Assembly: GCA_002482965.1 (NCBI GenBank)
Contig: DLGZ01000059.1
Span: 294,004 to 345,953, forward strand
DNA from: Verrucomicrobiaceae bacterium UBA7681
Lineage (GTDB): Bacteria; Verrucomicrobiota; Verrucomicrobiia; Verrucomicrobiales; Verrucomicrobiaceae
Direction: 5' to 3'
Length of the DNA: 51,950 nucleotides
The notes beneath the pieces were generated by a model that saw only the letters and a list, made by a program, of their open reading frames with translations, did not search any database and was not told where the DNA came from. Shown piece by piece: positions 10,001 to 18,278 of the stretch (its first letter is position 1; the number at the start of each line of letters is the position of its first letter). The translations under genes were made by a program, and so were the position numbers.

Positions 10001-12293
10001 CACCCCCGAGTGTCAGACTGCCGCCGCCGCTCAGTGTCAGACTCACTACTCCTGCACCATTCTGAATGACGCCATTGTAGCTTGTGGTGCTGGTGCCCGA
10101 AACGGTGAGCGTTGCACCCGTGGTGCTGCTGTTGGTGATGTAGCTGCTGCCGGTGCCGAAGTTTGCACCCGTGCGCTGCAGTGCGGCGATTGTTTGATTG
10201 AAGCCATTGAGATCAAAGGTCGCGTCATCATTCACGCCGGCGGAGCCCAGAGAGTCCACATCCAGCACGGTCGTCGTTGGCAGGGCATTGGTGCTGCCAA
10301 GCTTCAGAATGCCGCGAATGATCTGGGTCGCTCCCGTGTAAGTGTTGCCCGCGCCGCTGATGAGCACCGTGCCCGTACCGGACTCTCCGGAGATGGCCAG
10401 AATGTTCGATGCGCCATTTTGAATGCCGCCGCTCACTGTCAGCACGCCGCCTGCCTGCGCACCCAACCGCGTGCCACCAGCCTCGATCGTCACTACTCCA
10501 GCCCATTCAGCGGCACCGCCAGCCACCGTTTGCAATGCTCCCATGCTGTTGCCACCGCTGCCGGAGATGCCAACGGTCTCTCCCGTCACCTTGATGCCGT
10601 TTGCCAGCACCAGTGTGGCACCTGTGGCCACGCTCGTTCCGCCTGCGGTGCCGCCCAGAGCTGTGTTGCTGCCCACGGTGAGAATCCCCGCGCTCAGCGT
10701 GGTGAGACCGGTGTAGGTGTTCGCACCCGACAGCGTGAGAGTTCCCGTGCCCGTCTTGATCAATGTTCCGCCTGCACCGCTGATGATGCCTGCAAATGTC
10801 GTGCTGGCATTGCTCCCTCCCAATGTCAGAGTCGCACCGCCCAGCGTCACCTGCCCTCCGGTGCTGCCACCACCGGCCAGAGAAGCCACCGTCTGGCTGA
10901 AGCCGTTCAAGTCGAGCACGACGCCCGCTGCATCCGCCAGCGTGATGGCGGAGTTCACGCCAAACACCGTCCCCCCGCCCGCTGCTCCTGCCTGCAGCGT
11001 GCCAGCCAGGATGTTCGTCGCTCCAGTGTAAGTGTTGGTGCCGGAAAGCGTCAGCACGCCCGCGCCCGTCTTCGTCAGACCGAAGTTGTTTTCATTCGTG
11101 CCAGCTCCGCCGAGCACGCCGCCAAAGATGTTCGACACATTGATGCTGAGCGTCAGCGTGGCCGCAGTGACGTTGCCATTGACGACACTGTTGCCCGTAC
11201 CCGCTCCTGCTGTCAGCAGTCCGGCGAGTGTCTGGCTGTTTGAATCGAGTTTCAGTACGCCGCTGTCATTAGTGCTGCCATCGCCCAGAGTGACCACGGT
11301 GCCCGTGGGCAGGCGGTCATTGCCAGCGCTGAGGATCAGCATGCCGTTTTTGATGAAGGTGCCTCCCGTGTAGGTGCTGGCACCGGACAGCGTCAGCGCG
11401 CCCGTGCCGATCTTCGTCAGTCCACCATCTGCGGTGCCACCCAGCGCCACATCATGTACAAGCGGTGCGGCGATGGTGACATTGAAGGTCTGCGTGTCGA
11501 TCTTCGCCCCGCCCGCCTGCACAATCGCGGTGAACTGGCCGAGATTCGCCAGAAACGAGGTGCTGTTCTGCCGTGCCTGCAGCGTGCCGCCATTGAAGTT
11601 CAGAGCTGCATCGATGCCCGCCGAAGTCACGGTACGCACGATGGTGCCGACGGACAGTGTGCCGCCGTCGAGGTTGACCCTGGACTCGTAAACACCTGCA
11701 GCCTGAGTGGAACTAGCGGTAATATTCTGCAGATCCAGCGTTGTCACTTCAAACGAGCCGCTGTTGATGTCGAGTGTCGCCTGAGTATTGCCACTGCCAC
11801 CATAGAACACGGCAAAGGTGGACTGACCGCCAGTGCCTGTGGTCTTCCGGTAGATGCCACCGTCAATGCTGAGAAGTCCCACCGCATTGGTACTGTTGAC
11901 CATGCCGTCAGCCGCGGTGCTGGTGCTCTCAAAAATGCCACCGGTGATCGACATCGATCCATTGGTACCGTTTGCGATGAACAGCGAACGGTTGCTGCTG
12001 CCCCCGCTCAGCACGGTGTGCCCTTGGGCCTCAGAATACACCAAGGTGTTCGTCGCGCTCTGCACACTGATGCGCCAGGGCACGGGGGCTGCGACATCGC
12101 CGCCTGTGGGCGAAGGCGCAGCACCTCCCAGCCAGTTCGTGCTGACTGTAAAATCAGAACTGGTCGTGCCCGTCCAGGAGAAATCCGCAGCATCCAGGGG
12201 AGATGCCAGAAGCACCACAGCCAGCAGGCCGAATGATAAATTGCGGAGATCACGCTGACGAGCGCTGGAGGATGGCGCTGAGTCGCTAATCAT
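7071..12293 (-). CDS. Giant surface protein with autotransporter-associated strand repeats and PEP-CTERM tail
   Basis: This 1740-aa exported protein starts with a long signal peptide (hydrophobic core about 20-33, FGLLAVVLLASPLDA). The body is a Gly/Thr/Ser/Asn-rich beta-helix-like array. At least nine copies of the autotransporter-associated strand repeat, core [NS]TYTG followed by T and then GxL, occur from about residue 300 to 1560. The protein ends with a PEP-CTERM sorting signal: VPEP near 1718, a Leu/Gly-rich helix, then RRRR. There is no C-terminal beta-barrel, so secretion is expected through the Sec and PEP-CTERM/exosortase route rather than as a classical autotransporter. A block of about 100 residues is duplicated inside it (about 524-624 and 765-867). 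Likely role: surface or matrix adhesin (inference). Confidence 0.88.
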   Translation of the reverse strand: MISDSAPSSSARQRDLRNLSFGLLAVVLLASPLDAADFSWTGTTSSDFTVSTNWLGGAAPSPTGGDVAAPVPWRISVQSATNTLVYSEAQGHTVLSGGSSNRSLFIANGTNGSMSITGGIFESTSTAADGMVNSTNAVGLLSIDGGIYRKTTGTGGQSTFAVFYGGSGNTQATLDINSGSFEVTTLDLQNITASSTQAAGVYESRVNLDGGTLSVGTIVRTVTSAGIDAALNFNGGTLQARQNSTSFLANLGQFTAIVQAGGAKIDTQTFNVTIAAPLVHDVALGGTADGGLTKIGTGALTLSGASTYTGGTFIKNGMLILSAGNDRLPTGTVVTLGDGSTNDSGVLKLDSNSQTLAGLLTAGAGTGNSVVNGNVTAATLTLSINVSNIFGGVLGGAGTNENNFGLTKTGAGVLTLSGTNTYTGATNILAGTLQAGAAGGGTVFGVNSAITLADAAGVVLDLNGFSQTVASLAGGGSTGGQVTLGGATLTLGGSNASTTFAGIISGAGGTLIKTGTGTLTLSGANTYTGLTTLSAGILTVGSNTALGGTAGGTSVATGATLVLANGIKVTGETVGISGSGGNSMGALQTVAGGAAEWAGVVTIEAGGTRLGAQAGGVLTVSGGIQNGASNILAISGESGTGTVLISGAGNTYTGATQIIRGILKLGSTNALPTTTVLDVDSLGSAGVNDDATFDLNGFNQTIAALQRTGANFGTGSSYITNSSTTGATLTVSGTSTTSYNGVIQNGAGVVSLTLSGGGSLTLGGANTYTGITTLSGANTELVVASNTALGGTAGGTNVGSGARVVLANGVIVTGETITITSTGGNNNGALQTASGATAEWAGNIIVTGADARIGGGVGGTLKVSGVISGSATILFSRGDNSTTILNAVNTYTGDTQLFSNGSATGSYLIIGVDNAINAASRLSVIGTVASKPITLDLNSHVLTLRALDTSGNHASGAVLSLANNAAATASVLTISDPAANTTYFTGTLKDGTSGAGGLSLVKSGNNIQVLIAANTYTGSTTINAGTLQVGGAVSTYGASGSLASTSFTLNGGTFTIDNTGASNNNNNRLSDAADFAFKGGSFIYKGSDQAATNSSETIHKLTLNSGSKILSVIFGGTNVATLTANQITRPAQGGLLLVNGVNLGMDSLSTASVARVFFTVTPDLVGGTDALSTGINAAAQNTKIVPYLLGAATPTSGGLGTASATPNTFMTYNATTGLRPLNPTDEFTQNAFVSGNNTRITAATSLSTTTAINSLIIDGGSAAITATIASGQTLTVSSGAILFATGNGNAINGGTLDFGSREGLITINSIGNTFISSVVAGSAGVSYYGTGTLVLATQQNTYTGDTMLQVALVIPQSSSTGPAGAPTTGPFGQGTVIFNGSSMRATSSYVITIGNNIQFNADTTFVSSGDFSLDKVLTFTGNVTLAGGTRTLTQNSGANTVFSGAIGDGGNNLGLTIAGSGPSAVVLSGTSTYTGATQVNGSTLQVGSNGTGTSGTGAVTVASGATLAGSGVVQGATVMNAGSVLQPGDVTTGGTTSTTVTSNNTLTFTAANTALTVNDGAQIRLGISSPSLTSNVISFSGGMYHYNGNDYGSALALFSNESGALSIWNTNPSNVSNHDFIKLTDATGTLSIGDRAGVAWGQGSVVVNGSLSSVAVGQVFNLIDWNGAAISGNFDAGGLTFVDASGNAIAGDLDLAALGSGFGWDVSAFQTYGIIVVVPEPGRACLLLLGLLGLSLRRRR
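9693..10001 (-). repeat. Internal duplication, copy 2, in the PEP-CTERM repeat protein
   Basis: This stretch encodes about residues 765-867 of the repeat protein. It matches the segment coded at 10422-10724 in a recognisable order: NTYTG, SNTALGGTAGGT, a VLANG block, VTGET, GALQT, AEWAG and VSG. The similarity is higher than between the other strand repeats, which suggests a more recent duplication. Confidence 0.65.
10422..10724 (-). repeat. Internal duplication, copy 1, in the PEP-CTERM repeat protein
   Basis: This stretch encodes about residues 524-624 of the repeat protein and is the partner of the segment at 9693-10001. Shared words in order are SNTALGGTAGGT, LANG, VTGET, GALQT, AEWAG and VSG. 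Confidence 0.65.
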
Positions 12294-12592
12294 ATGGTTG
12301 ATTTAGGTTAAATAGAGCCCAGCCGAGGCCTGTCAACCTGCATGCCCCTCCGGCAAAAATGCTTATTTTCGGTCATTTCAGCAAGGCCACGAGAAAGCGC
12401 CCGCATCATCCGCTAAGCAAGTTTCTGATTATCCAGCACCATCGGCACATGCCATCCCGCCATGCACGGGTATCTCAGCAGCTCAGCCTCCCAGCTTTGC
12501 GGCTGAATGCTGACCATCACTGCCAACTTGAGAACCCAAGAAATCACTGGCCCCTGCGTGGAAGCAGCTTAGTCTCAGTCACCCCCCAAAAC

Positions 12593-13120
12593 ATGCCCAC
12601 CGAGTTCGATATTCAATACGCCCTGGAGAACACCCAGGTGCTCCATGAGCCGGACCGCCGCATCGACACCTTTGGCAGCACCCATTTCGAGTTTCAGATC
12701 GTCACCGAACTCATGGATACCGTCGGTGCCGTGCGCGTGCGCGAAGGCCGTATCGAGGCTGAAAAGCCCCTCATCCTGCGCCCGGAACTGCCCGGCCAGT
12801 TTGACTTCGAAGGCTTCGGCCCCGAAGTGGCCGGATTTGGTGAATTCCTCCGGGATAACCTGCACAAGCTGGCCATCCTCAAATACGGCTTCAAATTTCG
12901 TAAAGGCGACATCAGCGAACAGATCATCCACGAATCCATGGAAGAAGTCACTGGCAAGCTTCTCAGTGAGATCCGCACCTCCGGCAATCCGATGCGTGCG
13001 GTCATTCAAGGCGTGGACGACACCTGGGAAATCTGCCTGCTGAAGTTCACCGTCGAGATGATCGAAAAGTCCCAGAACATCAACCTCTTCGATTTTAAAC
13101 GCCGCGGCCTGCTGGGCTGA
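12593..13120 (+). CDS. Conserved-looking hypothetical protein (175 aa)
   Basis: I choose the ATG at 12593 (MPTEFDIQYALENTQVL). The frame is open from 12359, but the upstream 78 residues are His/Pro/Arg-rich and unlike a protein start. The product is acidic and soluble, with no signal peptide or membrane segment and no motif I recognise. The middle (FGPEVAGFGEFLRDNLHKLAILKYGFKFRKGDI) looks amphipathic and helical, and the C-terminus ends FDFKRRGLLG. It is the first gene of a plus-strand group with the LysM protein (23 bp downstream) and accA, so co-transcription is likely. Function unknown. Confidence 0.65.
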   Translation: MPTEFDIQYALENTQVLHEPDRRIDTFGSTHFEFQIVTELMDTVGAVRVREGRIEAEKPLILRPELPGQFDFEGFGPEVAGFGEFLRDNLHKLAILKYGFKFRKGDISEQIIHESMEEVTGKLLSEIRTSGNPMRAVIQGVDDTWEICLLKFTVEMIEKSQNINLFDFKRRGLLG

Positions 13121-13143
13121 GTGGTTGTTTGTCGGTTCACGCG

Positions 13144-14076
13144 ATGGCCAAGACCCAGATCAAACTGCTGATTTTCCTCATCACCGTGGGCTTGGTGGCG
13201 GGCACGCTGGCGATGGGTTACTGGGTTTACATGAACATCCTGCTCAAGGAGAGCCAGGTGGAGCATGACATCGCCTCCATGAAGGCCAAGGACCGCCCGC
13301 GCATCGACCCGGGCGTCCGTCGCTTCGAAGCCGCCGTCGAACTCATCCATCAGGGTAAAATTCACGAAGGCCGCGATGCGCTCGACAAACTGCGGCTGCA
13401 GTTCCCCGACTCCGCCACCTGCGCGGAAGCCATGCGCATCATTGGTGAGATCAACATGGATCAGCTCTACTCTGCGAACTCCACCGCAGGGAAGAAGGAC
13501 TACATCGTGCAGCCGGGCAATTCGCTGAATTCCATCGCCACCAAATACGACACCACCGTGGACTCCATCATCCGCGCCAGCGGCCTGATGAGCTTCAATC
13601 TTCACCCCGGTGACCACCTCACCATCATCCCGATGGATTTCCATCTCGGCATCAGCGTCTCCAAAAAGCAGGTCATGCTGCTGCGCAAAGTCGGAGACAA
13701 AGAATACCCATTCAAAGTCTATAATGCGAAAGACATCCGCCTTCCGCCCGGCATGCGCCTGCCTGTGGAAATGACGATTGCGGGAAAAAATTCCATCTTC
13801 GACGGCAAGTCTGTCCTCTCCACCGACCCCAACTACATCGATGCGGAGAAATGGTTTGCCTGCACCAAATCCGGCATCAGCATCCGTACTCCTCCGGTCG
13901 CCCGTGTCGTTCCCGTGGAAGATTCCAAAGCTTCCAGTCCGAAAAAATCCGCCACTCCTGCAGCCATGCCTGCTCCCGCACCCACGGCCGAAACCGGCAT
14001 CTTCCTTGCCCGCGAAGACATTGAAGAACTCTTTGCGCTCGTCCGCAAAGGGTCAACTTTGAGGCTCGGGAAGTAA
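13144..14076 (+). CDS. Membrane-anchored LysM protein with a degenerate L,D-transpeptidase-like domain
   Basis: The start is the ATG at 13144; the frame opens at a TTG at 13129, which is less likely. The 310-aa protein has an N-terminal membrane anchor (about 7-32), a TPR-like helical segment (58-110) and a LysM peptidoglycan-binding domain (118-163, YIVQPGNSLNSIATKY..HPGDHLTII). Residues 165-310 follow the outline of a YkuD-type L,D-transpeptidase: FHLGISVSKKQVMLL at the start, and at the end GIFLAREDIEELFALVRKGSTL, which aligns with the family's HGCIR...ED.EELF.LV..GT block. The catalytic Cys and the preceding SHG are missing (ETGIF instead), so it is probably inactive and acts as a cell-wall binding or scaffold protein. 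It lies 29 bp upstream of accA. Confidence 0.75.
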   Translation: MAKTQIKLLIFLITVGLVAGTLAMGYWVYMNILLKESQVEHDIASMKAKDRPRIDPGVRRFEAAVELIHQGKIHEGRDALDKLRLQFPDSATCAEAMRIIGEINMDQLYSANSTAGKKDYIVQPGNSLNSIATKYDTTVDSIIRASGLMSFNLHPGDHLTIIPMDFHLGISVSKKQVMLLRKVGDKEYPFKVYNAKDIRLPPGMRLPVEMTIAGKNSIFDGKSVLSTDPNYIDAEKWFACTKSGISIRTPPVARVVPVEDSKASSPKKSATPAAMPAPAPTAETGIFLAREDIEELFALVRKGSTLRLGK

Positions 14077-14105
14077 TCCCTTCATCCCTTTCCCCACTGA
14101 TCGCC

Positions 14106-15065
14106 ATGAAACAAGTTTTGGAATTCGAAAAACCCATCGTCAAAATCCGCGAAGAAATCGAGGAGGCCAAAAAGAAGCTTGCCGCCAAGCCCAGTGACAA
14201 ACTCGCGCAGCAGATTGCTGACCTCGAAGCCAAGTCTGAAACCTTGCAGCGTGACATTCACGCCAATCTCTCCCCCTGGCAGCGCGTGCAGATCTCCCGC
14301 CACATCGGCCGACCCTTCATGCTCGACTACGTGAAGCACATCTGTGATGAGTTCGTGGAACTTCACGGAGACCGCCACATCGGTGATGACAACGCCATGC
14401 CCGCCGGATTTGCCACCATCGGTGGTCAGCGTGTGGCCATCCTCGGCCACCAGAAAGGCCGCGACACCAAGGAAAACCTTCTGCGCAATTTCGGCAGCGC
14501 CCATCCCGAAGGCTACCGCAAAGCCCTCCGCCTCATGCGCATGGCCGAAAAATTCAGCCTGCCCATCATCACCCTGATCGACACCCCCGGAGCCTTCCCA
14601 GGCATCGGTGCGGAAGAGCGCAACATCGCCGAAGCCATTGCCTTCAACCTGCGCGAGATGATGACCCTGCGCACGCCTGTCATCGCCACCGTCATCGGTG
14701 AAGGTGGCAGTGGTGGTGCCCTCGGCATCGGCATCGCGGACAAAGTGCTCATGATGGAGAACGCCTACTACTCCGTCATCAGTCCTGAAGGCTGTGCCGC
14801 CATTCTCTGGAAGCATCGCGAGCACGCCCCTGAGGCCGCCTCTGCGCTCAAGCTCAGCGCCCAGGATCTTTCCAAGCTCGGCATCATCGACGGCATCGTT
14901 CCCGAACCTCTCGGCGGCGCGCACAACGACCACTTCACGGCAGCGATGTCACTCAAAGACGCCCTGCTTGCCACGCTCAAGGAGCTCAATGCCCTTCCGA
15001 CCGCGCAGCTGCTGGAGCAGCGCTATCAGAAGTTCCGCGCGCTGGGTCAGTTCACGGAAGGCTGA
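14106..15065 (+). CDS. accA: Acetyl-CoA carboxylase carboxyltransferase subunit alpha
   Basis: AccA pairs with AccD in the carboxyltransferase half of acetyl-CoA carboxylase. It moves the carboxyl group from biotin-BCCP to acetyl-CoA to form malonyl-CoA, the first committed step of fatty-acid synthesis. The 319-aa length is normal. Typical AccA blocks are present: the coiled N-terminal helix (VKIREEIEEAKKKL), WQRVQISRHIGRP (58-70), FVELHGDRH, IGGQRVAILGHQKGRDTKEN, TLIDTPGAFPGIGAEERN (156-173), and the oxyanion-type GEGGSGGALGIG (198-209). It follows the LysM gene closely and ends at a strong bidirectional terminator. No accD is present in the window. Confidence 0.97.
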   Translation: MKQVLEFEKPIVKIREEIEEAKKKLAAKPSDKLAQQIADLEAKSETLQRDIHANLSPWQRVQISRHIGRPFMLDYVKHICDEFVELHGDRHIGDDNAMPAGFATIGGQRVAILGHQKGRDTKENLLRNFGSAHPEGYRKALRLMRMAEKFSLPIITLIDTPGAFPGIGAEERNIAEAIAFNLREMMTLRTPVIATVIGEGGSGGALGIGIADKVLMMENAYYSVISPEGCAAILWKHREHAPEAASALKLSAQDLSKLGIIDGIVPEPLGGAHNDHFTAAMSLKDALLATLKELNALPTAQLLEQRYQKFRALGQFTEG

Positions 15066-15090
15066 GCCAATCCAGGCAGGTAGTCCTCAC

Positions 15091-15125
15091 AAAAAAGCGG
15101 TGCCGAAGTGGCACCGCTTTTTTTT
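15091..15125. terminator. Bidirectional intrinsic terminator between accA and the beta-barrel gene
   Basis: The sequence AAAAAAGCGGTGCC, a 5-base loop (GAAGT) and GGCACCGCTTTTTTTT form a perfect stem. It has an A-run on the left and a T-run on the right, so it can stop accA transcription (plus) and the convergent barrel gene (minus). Confidence 0.93.
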
Positions 15126-15132
15126 GTCTCGC

Positions 15133-16698
15133 CTAAAAGCTATATCCAATACGCACACTGCCGAAGTGAGCTTCCTGGTTGTTGCGGAAGAACTGGCCTG
15201 AGTAACTCACCAGCAGATTGAACTGGTCGTTGAATTGGAAATTCACCCCTGCGCCCGCCACCATGTAGTCCTGTCCGGGAGACTGATTGCCGCCGCTGGT
15301 GCTGAATGGCGCATTGATGAGGTTCACGCTGGTACCGTTGTTTTGCAGGTTCTGCCGCTCATAGCTCAACCGCACCTGGGGAGTGATGGCGGCCCAATCC
15401 GTGTGCAACTTCTTGCTGGCTGACCAGCCGACACGGGTGACGAGGGATTCAAAGCTCTGACGGTTATAACGCAGTGCGGCCAAGCCACCGCCGGTTTCGT
15501 TGTAAGCGTTCACGCTGCCATGCAGGTAGTCGATACCCGCGAATGGCCCAGTGACCAAGGTGTTGTTCTGAAAGCGAAAGTTCCAGCCCGTGTTGTATTG
15601 GACGGAATTGGTGTAGGTGCGCGTCGTTCCGCTGGCGGTGGGAAAGCCGAAGCCCGGATTGCGCGTGGAGTCCATCTCGTAGGTGCCGAAGTTATAGAGC
15701 AGGCTGTTCCAGAAGTTCTTGCGCACGAAGGTGAGGTAGGTGGAGAGCGCCGGACCTTCGAGGTGCATATGGCCGATGCCGCCGGTGTAGCTCTGGTCAC
15801 TCGTGAGGAACGTCGCTGCGAAGCCGAGGGCGAGGCCGCGGGAGAGATGACGCTCAATGCCGATGCTCGGAGCCCAGGCGTCCACCTGCACGCCAGACTG
15901 ACCGCCGATGGCGCTTAGCTTGACGTTGCCGTAGTTGACGGTGGTGAAAACTTCCCACTGGCGGGAGCGCTGAACCTTTTGGGCAATGGGGTTTTTCTCC
16001 GAGCCGTCGCCCTGACCGAGGGTGACGCCGTAATCCAAGTTGGCGGCGATGCTGTCGTTGGCGTCTTCTTCACCATCCCCGGCCATGAGGCCGAAGAGGT
16101 GACCATTGACGTCTGCGGTGACGGTATGGCTGGCACCGATGAGCATCTGGCTCCCTGCGTTGGCGATGGGAAGACCGGTGGTGGTGGCGGAGAGCTGCTC
16201 AGGCGGAGGCCCCATGGATCGCAGACTGAAAGTCACGCCTCCCGGTCCCGTCACCTCGAGTGTGTAAGTACCCACATCCCCATTGGCGAAACCCGTGATG
16301 ACCACGATGTAGTCCTTGGAAGGATCCAGAACAAAGTCGAAGTCAGTCGTTCCAATTCCGCCATTGCCATCATCATCGCCAGCCAAACCGTTGACGAGTT
16401 GATTCAAGGGATCAAAACTGGTCTCGTACAAAAAGGCATAGTTGTCCCACCCGTTGGCAACCGTTGAGAAGTGGTAAGAGCCTGCGGCGTCCACAAACAT
16501 CGGATGCGTCACGTAGAGCACGGGACCAAGGCCTGATATTCCGCTAAAATCTGCAAATGTACGATTCCACGAATCCAGCACTCCCGTTGTGTCTCCGGTC
16601 GTCGTCTCCCCACGCAACGGGGAGGAACCACCGCCGACGAGCACGGCCATGGCAAGCAGGCAGAGGGGGATTTGCTTCTTTAAGTAGGGATATAACAT
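15133..16698 (-). CDS. Outer-membrane autotransporter-type beta-barrel protein
   Basis: This 521-aa exported protein has a signal peptide (about 1-30, cleavage near SPLRGE). Next comes a pre-peptidase/jelly-roll-like domain (about 34-150, with AAGSYHFSTVANGWDNYAFLY and a calcium-type acidic loop GDDDGNGG). After a linker there is a C-terminal region (about 215-521) of alternating aromatic/polar strands typical of an autotransporter barrel. The last strand, VRIGYSF, ends in the C-terminal Phe recognised by the BAM machinery. The passenger is too small to be a classic adhesin; it may act as a porin-like or display barrel. The sequence upstream is AT-rich (16699-16900), consistent with a strong promoter or recent acquisition. 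Confidence 0.8.
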   Translation of the reverse strand: MLYPYLKKQIPLCLLAMAVLVGGGSSPLRGETTTGDTTGVLDSWNRTFADFSGISGLGPVLYVTHPMFVDAAGSYHFSTVANGWDNYAFLYETSFDPLNQLVNGLAGDDDGNGGIGTTDFDFVLDPSKDYIVVITGFANGDVGTYTLEVTGPGGVTFSLRSMGPPPEQLSATTTGLPIANAGSQMLIGASHTVTADVNGHLFGLMAGDGEEDANDSIAANLDYGVTLGQGDGSEKNPIAQKVQRSRQWEVFTTVNYGNVKLSAIGGQSGVQVDAWAPSIGIERHLSRGLALGFAATFLTSDQSYTGGIGHMHLEGPALSTYLTFVRKNFWNSLLYNFGTYEMDSTRNPGFGFPTASGTTRTYTNSVQYNTGWNFRFQNNTLVTGPFAGIDYLHGSVNAYNETGGGLAALRYNRQSFESLVTRVGWSASKKLHTDWAAITPQVRLSYERQNLQNNGTSVNLINAPFSTSGGNQSPGQDYMVAGAGVNFQFNDQFNLLVSYSGQFFRNNQEAHFGSVRIGYSF

Positions 16699-17242
16699 AT
16701 GGAGGGCAATGACGAGTATTTTGGATTAATAAAACAACTGAGTATTTAGCAATAAACTGAGAGGTTGAATACCACCCTTCTCTGAAAATGGCGGCTCACT
16801 TCCAACTGAATCGTGTAAAGCTATTCACTGCATTTCATTATAGCAACAGACATGTATATTTTGAATGTTTTACTTAGCCTTCCATTTGCCATATGACAAA
16901 GCTTCACGCTCAACTCGCGACCAAATCATCCGAGATCCTCAAGCACAGGAAAATGCGTGAGACAGGGAACCCTGCGTGAGGCTTCCCACGCAGACCGAGG
17001 CGGATTGTGGCCGCCATCAAATGCGAAAAACAATGAGCAGACCTTAAGGCTGCTTGATTCTCTCCAGTACACACTGGGAGCAGCGGCACTCCGGCAGCAT
17101 CCGAAACGCCAACCTCCGTGTCTTACAGTCCAGAATGTGAATCACCGCTGGTTCGCCGAAATCAACCGGGACATCCCCGTGTATACAAAAGCCATATTTT
17201 GAGACTTTACAGTGCGCCCCCCGCCGGGAAAGCTGGCGGCCT
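16699..17242. other. Intergenic region between divergent genes, AT-rich on the left
   Basis: These 544 bases separate the minus-strand barrel gene and the plus-strand AsmA-like gene. The left part (16699-16900) is clearly more AT-rich than the surroundings and should hold the barrel promoter. A small inverted repeat, CTGCGTG (16972-16978) and CACGCAG (16987-16993), lies further right. Short ORFs here (16957-17202 plus; 17044-17355 minus) show no family features. No RNA gene is recognised. Confidence 0.4.
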
Positions 17243-18004
17243 ATGAAATGGATCATCCGCATTGTCATCGTTCTCGTGGTGCTCATTGGTGCCGGTCTTT
17301 GGTTTGGCTGGTCGCAACTCGGCAATCTGGTTAAGTTTGGCATTGAGCAGGGCACGCCCCCGGTCGTGAAGACCAGTGTGAAGGTCGATCATGTGTCGCT
17401 CTCCCCCTTCTCCGGCAGCGGGGTCATTGAGGGGTTCCAAATCAACAACCCTGATGGCTTCACCGGCCCCTATGCCTTGCGCATCGGCCGCACGGAGGTG
17501 GCTGTGGACACCCAAAGCGTCAGCGCGGACAAAGTGGTCATTCAGCACATCCGCATCACCGATCCCGAGATCAATCTTGAAGGCGGTCTCGGCGGCACCA
17601 ATCTCAAGCACATCGCCGACAACGCGAAAAACTTTGTCTCCCAGCAAACCGCTTCCGCTGGCCAAAGCGCCCCTGCGGCCGCAGTTCCTCCAGCAGACGG
17701 CAAACCCAAGAAGTCCATCAAACTTCAGGTGAACGAAATCCTCATCACCGGTGCCAAACTCAGCGCCAACGCGGCGGGTCTGGTTCCCGGTGCAGACGCC
17801 AGGATGACGCTGCCCGAAATCCGCCTGACCAATCTCGGAGCCGGCCCCGACGGCATCACTCCGGCGGAATTAACGGCCCTCATCCTTCGTCAGCTCAACA
17901 CGGAGGCCGTCAAAGCCAGCGCCAGTGGTGCCCTCAAAAACATGCTCCAAGGTGGCACGGAGAAGATCAAGACTGGCGGCCTCAAAGGCCTGTTTGGGAA
18001 ATAG
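17243..18004 (+). CDS. AsmA-like membrane-anchored periplasmic protein
   Basis: This 253-aa protein has one N-terminal membrane helix (about 3-24, IIRIVIVLVVLIGAGLWFGW). It is followed by periplasmic repeats of the AsmA/DUF748 kind: a segment reading VKVDHVSLSPFSGSGVIEGFQINNP (about 47-71) and later IQHIRITDPEINLEGG and INEILITGAKLSA-like strands that compute a substructure over and over. A flexible Ala/Pro linker (about 135-155) separates two halves. AsmA-type proteins are thought to move or position lipids between membranes; the assignment here rests on strand pattern and topology, so it is tentative. It appears monocistronic. Confidence 0.65.
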   Translation: MKWIIRIVIVLVVLIGAGLWFGWSQLGNLVKFGIEQGTPPVVKTSVKVDHVSLSPFSGSGVIEGFQINNPDGFTGPYALRIGRTEVAVDTQSVSADKVVIQHIRITDPEINLEGGLGGTNLKHIADNAKNFVSQQTASAGQSAPAAAVPPADGKPKKSIKLQVNEILITGAKLSANAAGLVPGADARMTLPEIRLTNLGAGPDGITPAELTALILRQLNTEAVKASASGALKNMLQGGTEKIKTGGLKGLFGK

Positions 18005-18176
18005 CGCCTTTGAAAAGGGTGTTACGGTCCGCCTATCAAGCAGGCTCTGCTAGACTCGATGCGCCATCATGGCGGCACCATCAGTGGGCGGCAAGATGCT
18101 CAGCATTCCCCATGGCCACCTATCTGGCGAGTGGTCGATCCAATCGGGATGTTGGGGACATTTTCCAACCCATTTG

Positions 18177-18193
18177 ATGACCCATGGGGTCAT
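18177..18193. promoter_or_regulatory. Dyad-symmetric candidate operator upstream of the TonB-dependent receptor
   Basis: The sequence ATGACCC-ATG-GGGTCAT is a perfect 7-bp inverted repeat with a 3-base centre, about 86 bases before the receptor start codon. The downstream stretch CACTATATAGAG looks like a -10 region, so the palindrome may sit in or just upstream of the promoter. Such placement is usual for metal- or ligand-responsive repressors of TonB-dependent receptors, but the sequence is not a canonical Fur box. Site seen, role inferred. Confidence 0.45.
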
Positions 18194-18278
18194 TTTTGTC
18201 CATTGATCACTATATAGAGACCCCTCGCGTGACAAAGAAAGAGCTGATGTTTGATTGGCATTAAGCCTATCACCACTC

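Noticed and set aside
9801..11243. 480-aa plus-strand ORF antisense to the PEP-CTERM protein
   Set aside because: Repetitive, Ala/Arg/Cys-rich shadow of the repeat gene with no recognisable motif.
17044..17355. 103-aa minus-strand ORF upstream of the AsmA-like gene
   Set aside because: It overlaps the AsmA-like coding start, has several Cys/Arg but no pattern or RBS.
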